Part shown: positions 44,459-52,310 of the stretch, one piece after another | Position numbering within the stretch: position 1 is the first letter of the stretch | Layout of the letters: each line of letters starts with the position of its first letter | DNA from: Georgenia subflava | GTDB taxonomy: Bacteria; Actinomycetota; Actinomycetes; Actinomycetales; Actinomycetaceae | Length of the DNA: 64,000 nt | Assembly: GCF_009193155.1 (NCBI RefSeq) | Contig: NZ_VUKD01000006.1 | Coordinates: forward strand, 62,001-126,000 | Direction: 5' to 3' | The notes under the pieces: generated by a model | What the model was told of the DNA's origin: nothing | Databases searched by the model: none | What the model saw: the letters and a program-made list of their open reading frames with translations, nothing else | Translations under genes and position numbers: made by a program

Positions 44459-45252
44459 GCCGGCCCGGCGACGACGTGCCGCGCGGCGAGGACGTGCCTG
44501 GCGACGGCGCACCCCGCGACGTGCCCGGCGACGACGCACCCCGCGACGTGCCCGGTGGCAGGGACGCTCGTGACGGTGACGCCCCGGTGACCGAGGAGGA
44601 CGTGGAGCGGATGCTGCGCGCCCTCGACGCCGGTGTGCCCACCACGGAGGCGGGCGACGACGTCCCGGGCGGCGGCGGGACCGACGCGCGCACCGTCGAG
44701 CACGCCGACGGTGCGGCCGAGACCGCCGGCGTCCCCGCCAAGCTCGCGCTCGTGCTGACCCCGGTCGCCTCCGCACCGGCCCTCGCCGGCCTGTGCGCCA
44801 TGGCGGGGATCGACGTCGACGTCGTGCCCTCCTCCTCGGGCGCCGTCGCCGCCCTGGAGGTCGCGGCCAAGGCGCCGGCCGACGACTGGGACATCTCCCA
44901 GCTGCTCGGCGGCGAGGACGGCGGCTTCCCGCCCGAGGCCGAGGAGCTGGCCAAGAACCTCTCGCGCCTCTCCCGTGCCGGGGTGGTGCTGCTCACCGCG
45001 GACCTGGCCACGGACGTCGGCATCGAGTCCGGGCTGTCCGGCCAGCTCAGCGCCCGGCGCTACACCGGCGGCGAGCCCGAGGGGGACGTGCCGGCCGGGC
45101 TGATCCTGGCCGGTGCCGACCAGGTGGTCGAGGACCTCATCCTCGGGCGGGTGCGCGCCGACGCCGTCAAGGGGCACCAGCGCTCCGGCACCCTGCCGCG
45201 GTGGAAGGCCGCCCGGATGTTCGGGCGCGGCCTGCGCCGGAGGAAGCCGTGA
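44455..45252 (+). CDS. Uncharacterised protein between hisB and hisH
   Basis: I do not recognise a named family for this 265-residue protein. Residues 1-45 are an acidic, repetitive tail of Asp-Val-Pro-Gly and Ala-Pro-Arg-Asp units, encoded by 27-bp DNA repeats. Residues about 45-90 hold an amphipathic helix ([16 protein letters not shown]) and a linker. From about 92 a compact alpha/beta segment follows ([23 protein letters not shown]) with a QLLGGEDGG motif, ending in a basic tail ([11 protein letters not shown]). No signal peptide or membrane helix is clear. It overlaps hisB and hisH by 4 nt each, so co-expression with histidine synthesis is certain on sequence grounds, but a catalytic role is not evident. 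Confidence 0.85.
   Translation: MSRPGDDVPRGEDVPGDGAPRDVPGDDAPRDVPGGRDARDGDAPVTEEDVERMLRALDAGVPTTEAGDDVPGGGGTDARTVEHADGAAETAGVPAKLALVLTPVASAPALAGLCAMAGIDVDVVPSSSGAVAALEVAAKAPADDWDISQLLGGEDGGFPPEAEELAKNLSRLSRAGVVLLTADLATDVGIESGLSGQLSARRYTGGEPEGDVPAGLILAGADQVVEDLILGRVRADAVKGHQRSGTLPRWKAARMFGRGLRRRKP
44482..44562 (+). repeat. 27-bp repeats in the 5' end of the hisB-hisH intervening gene
   Basis: GCACCCCGCGACGTGCCCG occurs at 44509 and again at 44536, a 27-bp period, with a more divergent copy before. The period is a multiple of three, so copy number can change without breaking the frame. Confidence 0.7.
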
Positions 45253-45893
45253 GCCCGCGCGTCGTCGTCCTGGACTACGGGTCGGGCAACGTGCGCTCGG
45301 CCGTCCGTGCGCTCGAGCGGGTCGGTGCCCAGGTCGCGCTCACGGCCGATGCGGACGCCGTCGCCGCCGCCGACGGTCTCGTCGTCCCGGGCGTGGGCGC
45401 CTTCGCAGCCGTCATGGAGCAGCTGCGCTCCGTGCGCGGGGACATGATGATCGAGCGGCGCCTCGCCGGCGGCCGACCGGTGCTGGGCATCTGCGTCGGC
45501 ATGCAGGTCATGTTCACCTCCGGCGACGAGCACGGGGTCTCCACCGCCGGCCTGGACCAGTGGCCCGGCGAGGTCACCCGCCTGGAGGCCGACGTCGTCC
45601 CGCACATGGGCTGGTCCACGGTCAGCGCCCCCGAGGGCACCGTGCTGTTCGACGGCGTCGACGACGAGCGGTTCTACTTCGTCCACTCCTACGGCGTGCA
45701 GACCGACCCCGCCGCCGCCCTGACGAGCGACAGCCCGCTGGAGCCACCGCTGGTCACCTGGGCCGAGCACGGCCGCCCCTTCGTGGCCGCCGTCGAGAAC
45801 GGCGCTCTGACCGCCACCCAGTTCCACCCCGAGAAGTCCGGCGACGCCGGCGCCCAGCTGCTGCGCAACTGGGTCACCGCCCTGGACCGTTGA
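45249..45893 (+). CDS. hisH: Imidazole glycerol phosphate synthase, glutaminase subunit
   Basis: HisH supplies ammonia from glutamine to HisF to make imidazole glycerol phosphate. The 214-residue class I glutamine amidotransferase keeps the catalytic triad: Cys in [11 protein letters not shown], His and Glu in [17 protein letters not shown] opens the protein and VVPGVGAF follows. GTG 45249 overlaps the upstream gene by 4 nt. The partner hisF is not within the window. Confidence 0.95.
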   Translation: MSPRVVVLDYGSGNVRSAVRALERVGAQVALTADADAVAAADGLVVPGVGAFAAVMEQLRSVRGDMMIERRLAGGRPVLGICVGMQVMFTSGDEHGVSTAGLDQWPGEVTRLEADVVPHMGWSTVSAPEGTVLFDGVDDERFYFVHSYGVQTDPAAALTSDSPLEPPLVTWAEHGRPFVAAVENGALTATQFHPEKSGDAGAQLLRNWVTALDR

Positions 45894-45903
45894 GGAAGAC
45901 ACC

Positions 45904-46638
45904 ATGAGCACACCCCGCCTCGAGCTGCTGCCCGCCGTCGACGTCGTGGACGGTCAGGCCGTCCGGCTCTTCCAGGGGGCTGCCGGGTCCGAGACCGCCT
46001 ACGGCGACCCGGCCGAGGCAGCCGGCGCGTGGGTGGCCGAGGGGGCGGAGTGGATCCACCTCGTCGACCTCGACGCCGCCTTCGGGCGCGGTGACAACCA
46101 CCAGCTGCTCGCCCGCATCGTGGCCGAGCTGGACGTCAAGGTCGAGCTCTCCGGCGGCATCCGCGACGACGCCTCCCTCGAGCGAGCCCTCGACTCCGGT
46201 GCCCGCCGGGTCAACCTCGGCACGGCCGCGCTGGAGGACCCGGACTGGACGGCGAAGGTGATCGCCAAGCACGGCGACAAGGTCGCCGTGGGTCTGGACG
46301 TGCGCGGCACGACCCTGGCGGCACGCGGCTGGACGCGTGAGGGCGGCGACCTCTGGGAGGTCCTGGCGCGTCTCGACGCCGACGGCTGCTCGCGATACGT
46401 CGTCACCGACGTCACCAAGGACGGGACCCTGCGCGGACCCAACGTCGAGCTCCTGGAGGAGGTCTGCGCACGCACGAGCGCCCCTGTGGTGGCCTCCGGC
46501 GGGATCGCGAACCTGCACGACATCGAGACGCTGCGTGGCCTGACCGACGCCGGGATCGAGGGTGCCATCGTCGGCAAGGCCCTGTACGCAGGCGCGTTCA
46601 CGCTCACCGAGGCCCTCGACGTGGCCGGGTGGCCGTGA
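45904..46638 (+). CDS. priA: Phosphoribosyl isomerase A (bifunctional HisA/TrpF)
   Basis: PriA is the actinobacterial TIM-barrel isomerase that acts on ProFAR in histidine synthesis and on PRA in tryptophan synthesis. The 244 residues show [18 protein letters not shown] with the first catalytic Asp, [10 protein letters not shown] and the phosphate loops, and [15 protein letters not shown] with the second catalytic Asp. Dual function is inferred from the lineage; a strictly HisA role cannot be excluded. It starts 10 nt after hisH. Confidence 0.93.
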   Translation: MSTPRLELLPAVDVVDGQAVRLFQGAAGSETAYGDPAEAAGAWVAEGAEWIHLVDLDAAFGRGDNHQLLARIVAELDVKVELSGGIRDDASLERALDSGARRVNLGTAALEDPDWTAKVIAKHGDKVAVGLDVRGTTLAARGWTREGGDLWEVLARLDADGCSRYVVTDVTKDGTLRGPNVELLEEVCARTSAPVVASGGIANLHDIETLRGLTDAGIEGAIVGKALYAGAFTLTEALDVAGWP

Positions 46639-47432
46639 GCACGCACGACCACCATCAGCTGGGGCTCACCGACTCCGCCGGACAGCCCTGGGCGGGGCGC
46701 GCGCTGAAGCCCAACCCCTTCTCCGGCGACGACGGCGCCGTCCAGCCCGCCATGGCAGCGGCCCTCGGACAGGAGGACGCCGGAGAGCGGGTGGTGGCGG
46801 TCGTCGAGGCGATGCGCGACGGCCGCGTCATCGTCCCCGTGGTGGCCCACGAGCACCCGGGCCGCGACGCCGAGGGCAACGTGGCCGAGCACGCGGCCGA
46901 CAAGTTCAAGACCGGCGACCGCTCCGGCGACGCGATGGCGTCCGCTGCGATGGTCTCCGTGCGCACCGCCGACGGCCGTGCCGCCCTGCCGGTGTTCTCC
47001 TCGGTGACTGCGATGCAGCGCTGGAACGCCACCGCACGCCCGGTCCCGGTCGAGGCCACCCGCGCCGCCGTGTCCGCGGTCGGGGAGACCGACTCGCTCC
47101 TGGTCCTCGACCCCGGCAGCGACGTGACGGTCCTGGTTCCACGGCCGGCCGTGTGGGCGCTCGCCCAGCAGCAGGCCTGGACGCCGTCGTGGGCGGATCC
47201 GGCCCTGCCGGCCGCCGCGGTCGACGCGCTGCGGGGCATCACCGAGCTGGTCGGTGTGCGCCTCGAGCGTGGTCGCACCGCCGAGCTGCGGGTGGTGGTC
47301 GCCGTGCGTGCCGGGCTGTCGGCGGAGGACCTGCGCGCCGTCGTCGGGCGGGCGAGCGCCGCGTTGTCCGAGCACGAGCTGCTGCGCGAGCGCGTCGACT
47401 CCCTCGAGCTCGCCCCCACGCCAGTCGCCTGA
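46635..47432 (+). CDS. SseB family protein
   Basis: A 265-residue protein with an N-terminal SseB-like domain (about 30-140, from [18 protein letters not shown] to [16 protein letters not shown]) and a C-terminal half of the SseB C-terminal type. The founding member SseB is linked to serine sensitivity; the biochemical function is unknown. It typically follows priA in Micrococcales. GTG 46635 gives a 4-nt overlap with priA; a GTG at 46629 is equally in frame. After it the 338-nt infC leader begins. Confidence 0.85.
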   Translation: MSTHDHHQLGLTDSAGQPWAGRALKPNPFSGDDGAVQPAMAAALGQEDAGERVVAVVEAMRDGRVIVPVVAHEHPGRDAEGNVAEHAADKFKTGDRSGDAMASAAMVSVRTADGRAALPVFSSVTAMQRWNATARPVPVEATRAAVSAVGETDSLLVLDPGSDVTVLVPRPAVWALAQQQAWTPSWADPALPAAAVDALRGITELVGVRLERGRTAELRVVVAVRAGLSAEDLRAVVGRASAALSEHELLRERVDSLELAPTPVA

Positions 47433-47517
47433 ACGGGCCGCGCCGCACCGCCGGCTCCCGGCGGGAGGTGTGCGCCGGACCACGTCCGGGTCCTCGGCGC
47501 CGGGGGTGCGGCCGTGC

Positions 47518-47523
47518 TAACCT
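47518..47523 (+). promoter_or_regulatory. -10 box of the infC-rpmI-rplT operon
   Basis: TAACCT gives an expected transcript start near 47530 and a leader of about 240 nt up to the infC start. Confidence 0.45.
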
Positions 47524-47529
47524 TGTCCA

Positions 47530-47770
47530 CTGACCGACCAGGGAGCGATCCCTGGTGCGCAAGCGGAGATTCTCCCACCTTGGTCTCACACCGCCGGGAG
47601 GCGGAGCAGAGGCCGGGTCCTGGTCGACGAGGGTCCGCCCTCGTGCGTGCTCGCACGCGACGCTCCGGCGACGCCGCGACACCGACCTCGAGGCCTCCGC
47701 GTGCGACTGCACGACGGAGGCCTTCTTCGTCCCACGGCGGTCGAGCAGACACGAGGTAGAGGAGCACAGC
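47530..47770 (+). ncRNA. Structured leader RNA of the infC-rpmI-rplT operon
   Basis: This stretch has no gene but holds three hairpins: CCAGGG/CCCTGG (47538-47543 with 47550-47555), CGTGCG/CGCACG (47642-47647 with 47652-47657), and a compound stem (47691-47699 with 47715-47723, inner 47701-47704 with 47709-47712) followed by TCTTCG. The last looks like an attenuator. In other phyla L20 or IF3 controls this operon through a leader, so autoregulation by attenuation is a reasonable inference. The frame of infC is open through part of it but codon use there is not protein-like. Confidence 0.6.
47691..47723 (+). terminator. Attenuator-like hairpin in the infC leader
   Basis: AGGCCTCCG pairs with CGGAGGCCT, enclosing a GTGC/GCAC inner stem with a GACT loop; TCTTCGTCC follows. 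It ends 47 nt before the infC start codon. Confidence 0.55.
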
Positions 47771-48409
47771 ATCAGCGAGCCCCGCATCAACGAGCGGATC
47801 CGCGTGCCGGAGGTCCGGCTGGTCGGCCCTGCCGGCGAGCAGGTCGGCGTGGTCCGGGTCGAGGACGCCCTGCGCCTGGCGCAGGAGGCGGACCTGGACC
47901 TGGTCGAGGTCGCACCCGACGCGCACCCGCCCGTGGCCAAGCTCATGGACTTCGGGAAGTTCAAGTACGAGTCCGCCATGAAGGCCCGCGACGCCCGGCG
48001 CAACCAGGCGAACACGGTCCTCAAGGAGATCCGTTTCCGCCTGAAGATCGACCCGCACGACTACGAGACCAAGAAGGGTCACGTCGTGCGCTTCCTCAAG
48101 GGCGGCGACAAGGTCAAGGTCATGATCATGTTCCGCGGCCGCGAGCAGTCCCGCCCCGAGATGGGCATGCGGCTGCTCCAGCGTCTGGCGGAGGACGTCG
48201 CCGACCTCGGTTCGGTGGAGTCCGCGCCGCGCCTGGACGGGCGCAACATGACCATGGTGATCGGCCCGCACAAGAAGAAGGCCGAGGCGATGAGCGAGCA
48301 GCGCCGCAAGCGCGAGGACGAGCGGACGGCCAAGAAGGCCGGCAAGTCCGCGCCGACCGATGCACCGGCCGCCGCGCCGGCGGCCGAGGCCGAGCCCAGC
48401 GCCTCGTAG
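47771..48409 (+). CDS. infC: Translation initiation factor IF-3 with an AUC start codon
   Basis: IF-3 keeps ribosomal subunits apart and checks start codons. The 212-residue protein begins [19 protein letters not shown], and its N- and C-domains (linker around [18 protein letters not shown]) are complete, ending in an Ala/Pro/Glu-rich tail. The conserved protein starts at ATC 47771, 7 nt after the ribosome-binding site AGAGGAG. An ATC/ATT start is classical for infC: IF-3 rejects its own non-standard start codon and so represses itself. A GTG/ATG start further upstream (47555) would put the leader hairpins inside the gene and is rejected. Confidence 0.9.
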   Translation: MSEPRINERIRVPEVRLVGPAGEQVGVVRVEDALRLAQEADLDLVEVAPDAHPPVAKLMDFGKFKYESAMKARDARRNQANTVLKEIRFRLKIDPHDYETKKGHVVRFLKGGDKVKVMIMFRGREQSRPEMGMRLLQRLAEDVADLGSVESAPRLDGRNMTMVIGPHKKKAEAMSEQRRKREDERTAKKAGKSAPTDAPAAAPAAEAEPSAS

Positions 48410-48462
48410 CGCACACATACCTGGAATACGCCCTGGTCCTCACCGGGTCAGGGCAGGACAGA

Positions 48463-48481
48463 TCTGCGCCCCGAGCGCAGA
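48463..48481 (+). other. Hairpin in the rpmI leader
   Basis: TCTGCGC (48463-48469) pairs with GCGCAGA (48475-48481) around a 5-nt loop in the 88-nt gap between infC and rpmI. It could take part in L20 control, but that is only inferred from position. Confidence 0.35.
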
Positions 48482-48497
48482 CAACTGAGGGACGAAC

Positions 48498-48692
48498 ATG
48501 CCGAAGATGAAGACGCACTCCGGTGCGAAGAAGCGCTTCCGGGTCACCGGCAGCGGCAAGCTGATGCGTGAGCAGGCGAACAAGCGTCACCTGCTCGAGC
48601 ACAAGCCGAGCAAGCGGACCCGCCGCCTCGCGCAGGACCAGGTCGTCGCCCCGGCCGACGTCAAGAAGATCAAGAAGCTGCTCGGCAAGTAA
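48498..48692 (+). CDS. rpmI: 50S ribosomal protein L35
   Basis: A 64-residue basic ribosomal protein of the large subunit. The opening [20 protein letters not shown] and the [14 protein letters not shown] segment are the L35 signature; the length is normal. GAGGGAC is its ribosome-binding site. It lies between infC and rplT in the usual operon. Confidence 0.97.
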   Translation: MPKMKTHSGAKKRFRVTGSGKLMREQANKRHLLEHKPSKRTRRLAQDQVVAPADVKKIKKLLGK

Positions 48693-48719
48693 CGCCGCCC
48701 AAACTGTTAGGAGACTGAC

Positions 48720-49100
48720 GTGGCACGCGTCAAGCGGGCGGTCAACGCCCACAAGAAGCGCCGTTCTACCCTCGAGGCCGCCAGCGGCTACCGCGGCCAG
48801 CGCTCGCGGCTGTACCGCAAGGCCAAGGAGCAGGTCACCCACTCGGCGACCTACTCCTACCGCGACCGTCGCGCCCGCAAGGGTGACTTCCGGCGGCTGT
48901 GGATCCAGCGCATCAACGCTGCGGTCCGCGCGGAGGGCATGACCTACAACCGCTTCATCCAGGGCCTCAAGGCCGCTGGCGTCGAGGTGGACCGCCGCAT
49001 GCTCGCCGAGCTGGCAGTGACCGACATCGCCGCGTTCAACGCGCTCGTCGCCACCGCCAAGGAGGCTCTGCCGACCGACGTCAACGCGCCGGCCGCCTGA
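48720..49100 (+). CDS. rplT: 50S ribosomal protein L20
   Basis: A 126-residue large-subunit assembly protein that binds 23S rRNA and, in other bacteria, its own operon leader. [31 protein letters not shown] and [20 protein letters not shown] are the conserved segments. GTG 48720 follows TAGGAG by 6 nt. The gene is complete. Confidence 0.97.
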   Translation: MARVKRAVNAHKKRRSTLEAASGYRGQRSRLYRKAKEQVTHSATYSYRDRRARKGDFRRLWIQRINAAVRAEGMTYNRFIQGLKAAGVEVDRRMLAELAVTDIAAFNALVATAKEALPTDVNAPAA

Positions 49101-49151
49101 GTCTCAGGCCCGGCTACCGCCGCCCGGCGCACGGGCGGCAGGATGTCCTGC

Positions 49152-50072
49152 ATGACTGAGCGCCCGGACACCCCCGAGATGACCAACCCCCGCGCCGAGC
49201 GGGTGGCACGGGTCAGGGGGCTGTCCGGGCGCTCGGCTCGTTCGAGGCACCGGCAGTTCCTCGTCGAGGGACCGCAGGGGGTGCGCGAGGCCGTGCGCCA
49301 CGTGCCTGCCCAGGTCCGCGACGTCTACCTCACGCCCGACGCCGCCGTCCGCCACCCGGAGATCGTCGACGCCGCCCGCGCCGGGGGCCGGTACCTGCAC
49401 ACCGCCTCGTCCGAGGTCCTGCGCGCGATGAGCACCGACGCCCAGGGCGTCCTGGCCGTGCTCGACGCCGCCGGCCCCACCACCTCGGCCGGCCTGGCCG
49501 ACCTCGCGACGACGAACGACGGCGCCGGTCCGCGGCTGGTCGCCGTGCTCGCCCAGGTGAGCGACCCGGGCAACGCGGGCGCCGTGATCCGTGCGGCCGA
49601 CGCCGCCGGGGCCGACGCCGTCGTCCTCGCCGCCGGCAGCGTCGAGGTGCTCAACCCCAAGGTCGTGCGGTCCACGGCCGGCTCGCTGTTCCACCTGCCG
49701 GTCGTCACCGGCGCGGGGCTCGAGGAGACCCTCGCCGCGCTGCGCCGCCCGGGCACCGGCGCCCCGGTGGTCCTGGCCGCAGACGGCGCGGGGGAGTGGG
49801 ACCTGGACGACCTCCTCGACCGCAGCGACGGCCTGGCGTCCGTGGGCGCCGCGGAGCTGTCCGCCACGGCTCTGGTGGCGCCGGACCTCGGTGCGCCCAC
49901 GGTGTGGGTCTTCGGCAACGAGGCGCACGGACTGAGCGCCGCCGAACGCGGCCTGTGCGACGCCGCCGTGCGGGTGCCGGTGCACGGGCGCGCCGAGTCG
50001 CTGAACCTCGCGACCGCCGCCACCGTGTGCCTGTACGCCTCCGCCCGCGCCCAGCGCAGGACTCGTCCGTGA
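49152..50072 (+). CDS. SpoU/TrmH family RNA methyltransferase
   Basis: A 306-residue SPOUT-class enzyme that 2'-O-methylates ribose in rRNA or tRNA. An N-terminal substrate-binding domain (FLVEGPQGVREAV) is followed by the SPOUT core with the knot motifs LAQVSDPGNAGAVIRAADAAG, VWVFGNEAHGLS and VPVHGRAESLNLATAATVCLY. The exact nucleotide is unknown; related TsnR enzymes give thiostrepton resistance, but most relatives are housekeeping. ATG 49152 is preferred because CAGGAT ends 7 nt upstream; an ATG at 49143 is the alternative. It follows rplT by 51 nt, a usual actinobacterial order, and overlaps the kinase gene by 4 nt. Confidence 0.9.
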   Translation: MTERPDTPEMTNPRAERVARVRGLSGRSARSRHRQFLVEGPQGVREAVRHVPAQVRDVYLTPDAAVRHPEIVDAARAGGRYLHTASSEVLRAMSTDAQGVLAVLDAAGPTTSAGLADLATTNDGAGPRLVAVLAQVSDPGNAGAVIRAADAAGADAVVLAAGSVEVLNPKVVRSTAGSLFHLPVVTGAGLEETLAALRRPGTGAPVVLAADGAGEWDLDDLLDRSDGLASVGAAELSATALVAPDLGAPTVWVFGNEAHGLSAAERGLCDAAVRVPVHGRAESLNLATAATVCLYASARAQRRTRP

Positions 50073-50740
50073 TCCTCGACGCCGGACCGCGGGACCTCGA
50101 CGCGCTGGCGGCACGCATCCAGGACGTCCGCCGACGGGGCGGGCCCGACCGTGGCGGCCGCGCCCTCATCGGGATCGTGGGGGCACCGGGAGCCGGCAAG
50201 TCCACCCTGTGCGGCCTGCTCGCCGAGCGACTGCGGGCCGCCGGCACCAGCACCGTCGTCGTCGGCATGGACGGCTTCCACCTCGCACAGGCCGAGCTGG
50301 AGCGGCTGGGCCGGGCCGCGCGCAAGGGCGCCGTCGACACCTTCGACGCCGAGGGCTACGTCGCCCTCGTGCGCCGCATCCGCGTGCAGCGACCCGACTC
50401 CGCGACCGTGTACGCCCCGCTCTTCGACCGCGACCTGGAGGAGCCGATCGGCAGCGCCGTGCCCGTCCCGGCCGGCACCGACGTCGTCCTCACCGAGGGC
50501 AACTACCTCCTGCTGCGCGACGAGCCCTGGCACCGGCTGCGCCGGCTGCTCGACGAGACCTGGTACGTCGAGGTCGACGAGACCGCCCGCCGGGCCCGGC
50601 TGCTCGCGCGGCACCTCGCGCACGGGCGACCGCCCGAGATCGCCGCCGCGTTCGCCGGCGGGTCCGACCAGCGCAACGCCGAGCTGATCGCCACCACACG
50701 TTCCGGGGCCGACGTCGTGGTGCGCTGGCACGAGGACTGA
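50069..50740 (+). CDS. P-loop nucleoside/nucleotide kinase family protein
   Basis: A 223-residue kinase of the uridine kinase/pantothenate kinase-like P-loop group. Walker A is GAPGAGKST (about residues 37-45), followed by VVVGMDGFHLAQAELERLG, the substrate-binding TFDAEGYVALVRR and the LTEGNYLLL strand, as in fructose transport system kinases and YggC-like proteins. Its substrate may be a sugar or a nucleoside. GTG 50069 overlaps the SpoU stop by 4 nt. It converges, with only 7 nt between stops, on a PfkB kinase gene. Confidence 0.85.
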   Translation: MILDAGPRDLDALAARIQDVRRRGGPDRGGRALIGIVGAPGAGKSTLCGLLAERLRAAGTSTVVVGMDGFHLAQAELERLGRAARKGAVDTFDAEGYVALVRRIRVQRPDSATVYAPLFDRDLEEPIGSAVPVPAGTDVVLTEGNYLLLRDEPWHRLRRLLDETWYVEVDETARRARLLARHLAHGRPPEIAAAFAGGSDQRNAELIATTRSGADVVVRWHED

Positions 50741-50747
50741 GAGGCGG

Positions 50748-51668
50748 TCAGCCGCCGGTCACCGCCCAGCCCATCGCGCCGGGGAACCTCACCGACCTGC
50801 TGGCCGTCGCGATCCCGGCGGCCAGGGCGTCCACCCACGAGCTGCCCTCCGCCAGGGCCGCCGCCGTCGCACCGTGCAGCACGTCGCCGGCGCCGAGGGT
50901 GTCGACCACGTCGCCCACCGCGGGGACCGCGAGCTCGGTGCGCACGCCACCGGCGAGCACCGCGACCGGACCGGCCCCGTGCGAGCGCGCCACGAAGCTC
51001 GGACCGAGCTCGGCGACGGCGGCCAGCAGCCGGCCCTCATGGTCGTCCGGGCCAGGCTCGGCGAGGTCTGGCTCTGCGAGGTCGGGCGCGAAGGTCGGCT
51101 CGGCGCCGTCCGGCAGGGCGAAGTCCGCGGACAGCACCGCCAGGTCGACGTGCGCCAGCAGGCCCTCCAGCCCGACCTTGAAGGAGCCGCCGTCGAGCAG
51201 GACCGGGACGCCACGGCTGCGGGCCGCGGCCGCCAACGTCGTCTGCGCGGCGAGCAGATGGCCGTCGACGAGCAGCGCCCCGGCGCCGTCGAGCAGCGCG
51301 GTCGCCGGCAGTCGCACAGACCGGCCGACGGCGTTCGTCGAGGCCACCGCACGCTGGCCGGTGGCCGCGGTCACCAGCACCGTGGAGAGCGGAGGCTCAC
51401 CGTCGTCGGCCAGGTCGACGACGTCGATGCCCTCGGCGCCGAGGCGGTCACGGACGAGCTCGGCCAGCGGACCCGTGCCCAACGCCGTGACGAGCAGCGT
51501 CGGTCTGCCGAGTGCGGCGGCCGTCCGGGCGGCGTTGGCGGCCGGGCCACCCACCTCGACGGCGGCGGAACGGGCCACGACCTTCTCGTCGGGGCCGGGC
51601 AGAGCGTCGAGCACCTGGGTGACGTCGAGCGTGGTGAGCCCGCAGCACACCACCCGTGGACCAGCCAT
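50748..51668 (-). CDS. PfkB family carbohydrate kinase
   Basis: A 306-residue ribokinase-like enzyme that phosphorylates a sugar or nucleoside. The N-terminal GGPAANAARTAAALG motif and the C-terminal catalytic DTLGAGDVLHGA (Asp as base, with the anion hole) are complete. An insert of Glu-Pro-Asp-Leu-Ala repeats lies near residue 195. The substrate is not identified; sulfoquinovose-type or ribokinase-like sugars are possible. It is 39 nt downstream of the CBS gene on the same strand, so the two may form one unit. Confidence 0.88.
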   Translation of the reverse strand: MAGPRVVCCGLTTLDVTQVLDALPGPDEKVVARSAAVEVGGPAANAARTAAALGRPTLLVTALGTGPLAELVRDRLGAEGIDVVDLADDGEPPLSTVLVTAATGQRAVASTNAVGRSVRLPATALLDGAGALLVDGHLLAAQTTLAAAARSRGVPVLLDGGSFKVGLEGLLAHVDLAVLSADFALPDGAEPTFAPDLAEPDLAEPGPDDHEGRLLAAVAELGPSFVARSHGAGPVAVLAGGVRTELAVPAVGDVVDTLGAGDVLHGATAAALAEGSSWVDALAAGIATASRSVRFPGAMGWAVTGG

Positions 51669-51707
51669 GGTGCCGATCGTGCCACGGCGGCCAGGCCTGC
51701 CACGGCG

Positions 51708-52154
51708 TCACCGCGGGGCCGGGCGCCCCTGCTGGACGTAGTCGACGAGCTGGTCGCGCTCGTCCTGGAGCTCGTCGAGCCGCTGCTTGACGATGTCGCC
51801 GATGCTCACGATCCCCGCGAGCCGGCCGTCGACCACGACCGGCAGGTGGCGCACCCGGCGCTCGGTCATGGTGCGGGCGAGCGCCTCGACGTCGTCCTCG
51901 AGGCCGCACGTCGTCACCTCGGTCGTCATAATCGCGGCGACCCGCTCCTCCAGCGGCGGGGCCGCACCGCCGCGCAGGTGCAGCACCACGTCGCGCTCGC
52001 TCACGATGCCGTCGACCCGGCCCTCGCCGTCGGAGACGACGACGGCGCCGATCCGGTGCTCGGCGAGGAGGTCGAGCAGCTCCGCGAGGCTGGCGTCGCT
52101 GCGGATGGTGACCACCGCGTCACCCTTGCGTCGGACCACGTCGGAGATGCGCAT
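51708..52154 (-). CDS. Two-CBS-domain protein
   Basis: A 148-residue protein with two CBS domains (about residues 1-60 and 72-130; VTIRSDASLAELLDLLAEHRIGAVVV and RRVRHLPVVVDGRLAGIVSIGD). CBS pairs bind adenine nucleotides or AdoMet and act as energy sensors. This is a stand-alone unit without an enzymatic partner domain, related to the hypoxic-response type CBS proteins. It may regulate the neighbouring PfkB kinase, but that is only inferred from the 39-nt spacing. It is divergent from the siderophore uptake operon. Confidence 0.9.
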   Translation of the reverse strand: MRISDVVRRKGDAVVTIRSDASLAELLDLLAEHRIGAVVVSDGEGRVDGIVSERDVVLHLRGGAAPPLEERVAAIMTTEVTTCGLEDDVEALARTMTERRVRHLPVVVDGRLAGIVSIGDIVKQRLDELQDERDQLVDYVQQGRPAPR

Positions 52155-52198
52155 ACCTGACGGTACTGCGAGACGCCGGAGTGAGCCAGATCACAATG

Positions 52199-52212
52199 CC
52201 CGGAATTCCGGG
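52199..52212. other. 14-bp perfect palindrome in the divergent CBS/SIP region
   Basis: CCCGGAATTCCGGG is a perfect palindrome in the 144-nt region between the two divergent genes. It could be an operator, but it could also be chance in GC-rich DNA. Confidence 0.35.
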
Positions 52213-52286
52213 AGCGAGAGGTCGTCTCGACGCGTCGGCGACGGTTTTCGCGCCGAAGGTATTTACGGCACGCCTGTGTGGCGTTA

Positions 52287-52310
52287 TATGGTTAGGCAAT
52301 GCTTACCTCA
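52287..52310 (+). promoter_or_regulatory. Iron box overlapping the promoter and start of the siderophore operon
   Basis: TTAGGCAATGCTTACCTCA (52292-52310) matches the actinobacterial DtxR/IdeR box at 14 of 19 positions, keeping TTAGG and the TnACCT half. It overlaps TATGGT (52287-52292), a likely -10 box 6 nt before the ATG at 52299. Iron-loaded DtxR-type repressor here would block both RNA polymerase and initiation. Confidence 0.72.

Noticed and set aside
47555-47770. Upstream extension of infC by 72 codons
   Set aside because: It would place three hairpins inside the gene and adds an unconserved Arg/Cys-rich stretch; the conserved protein starts at the ATC with its own ribosome-binding site.
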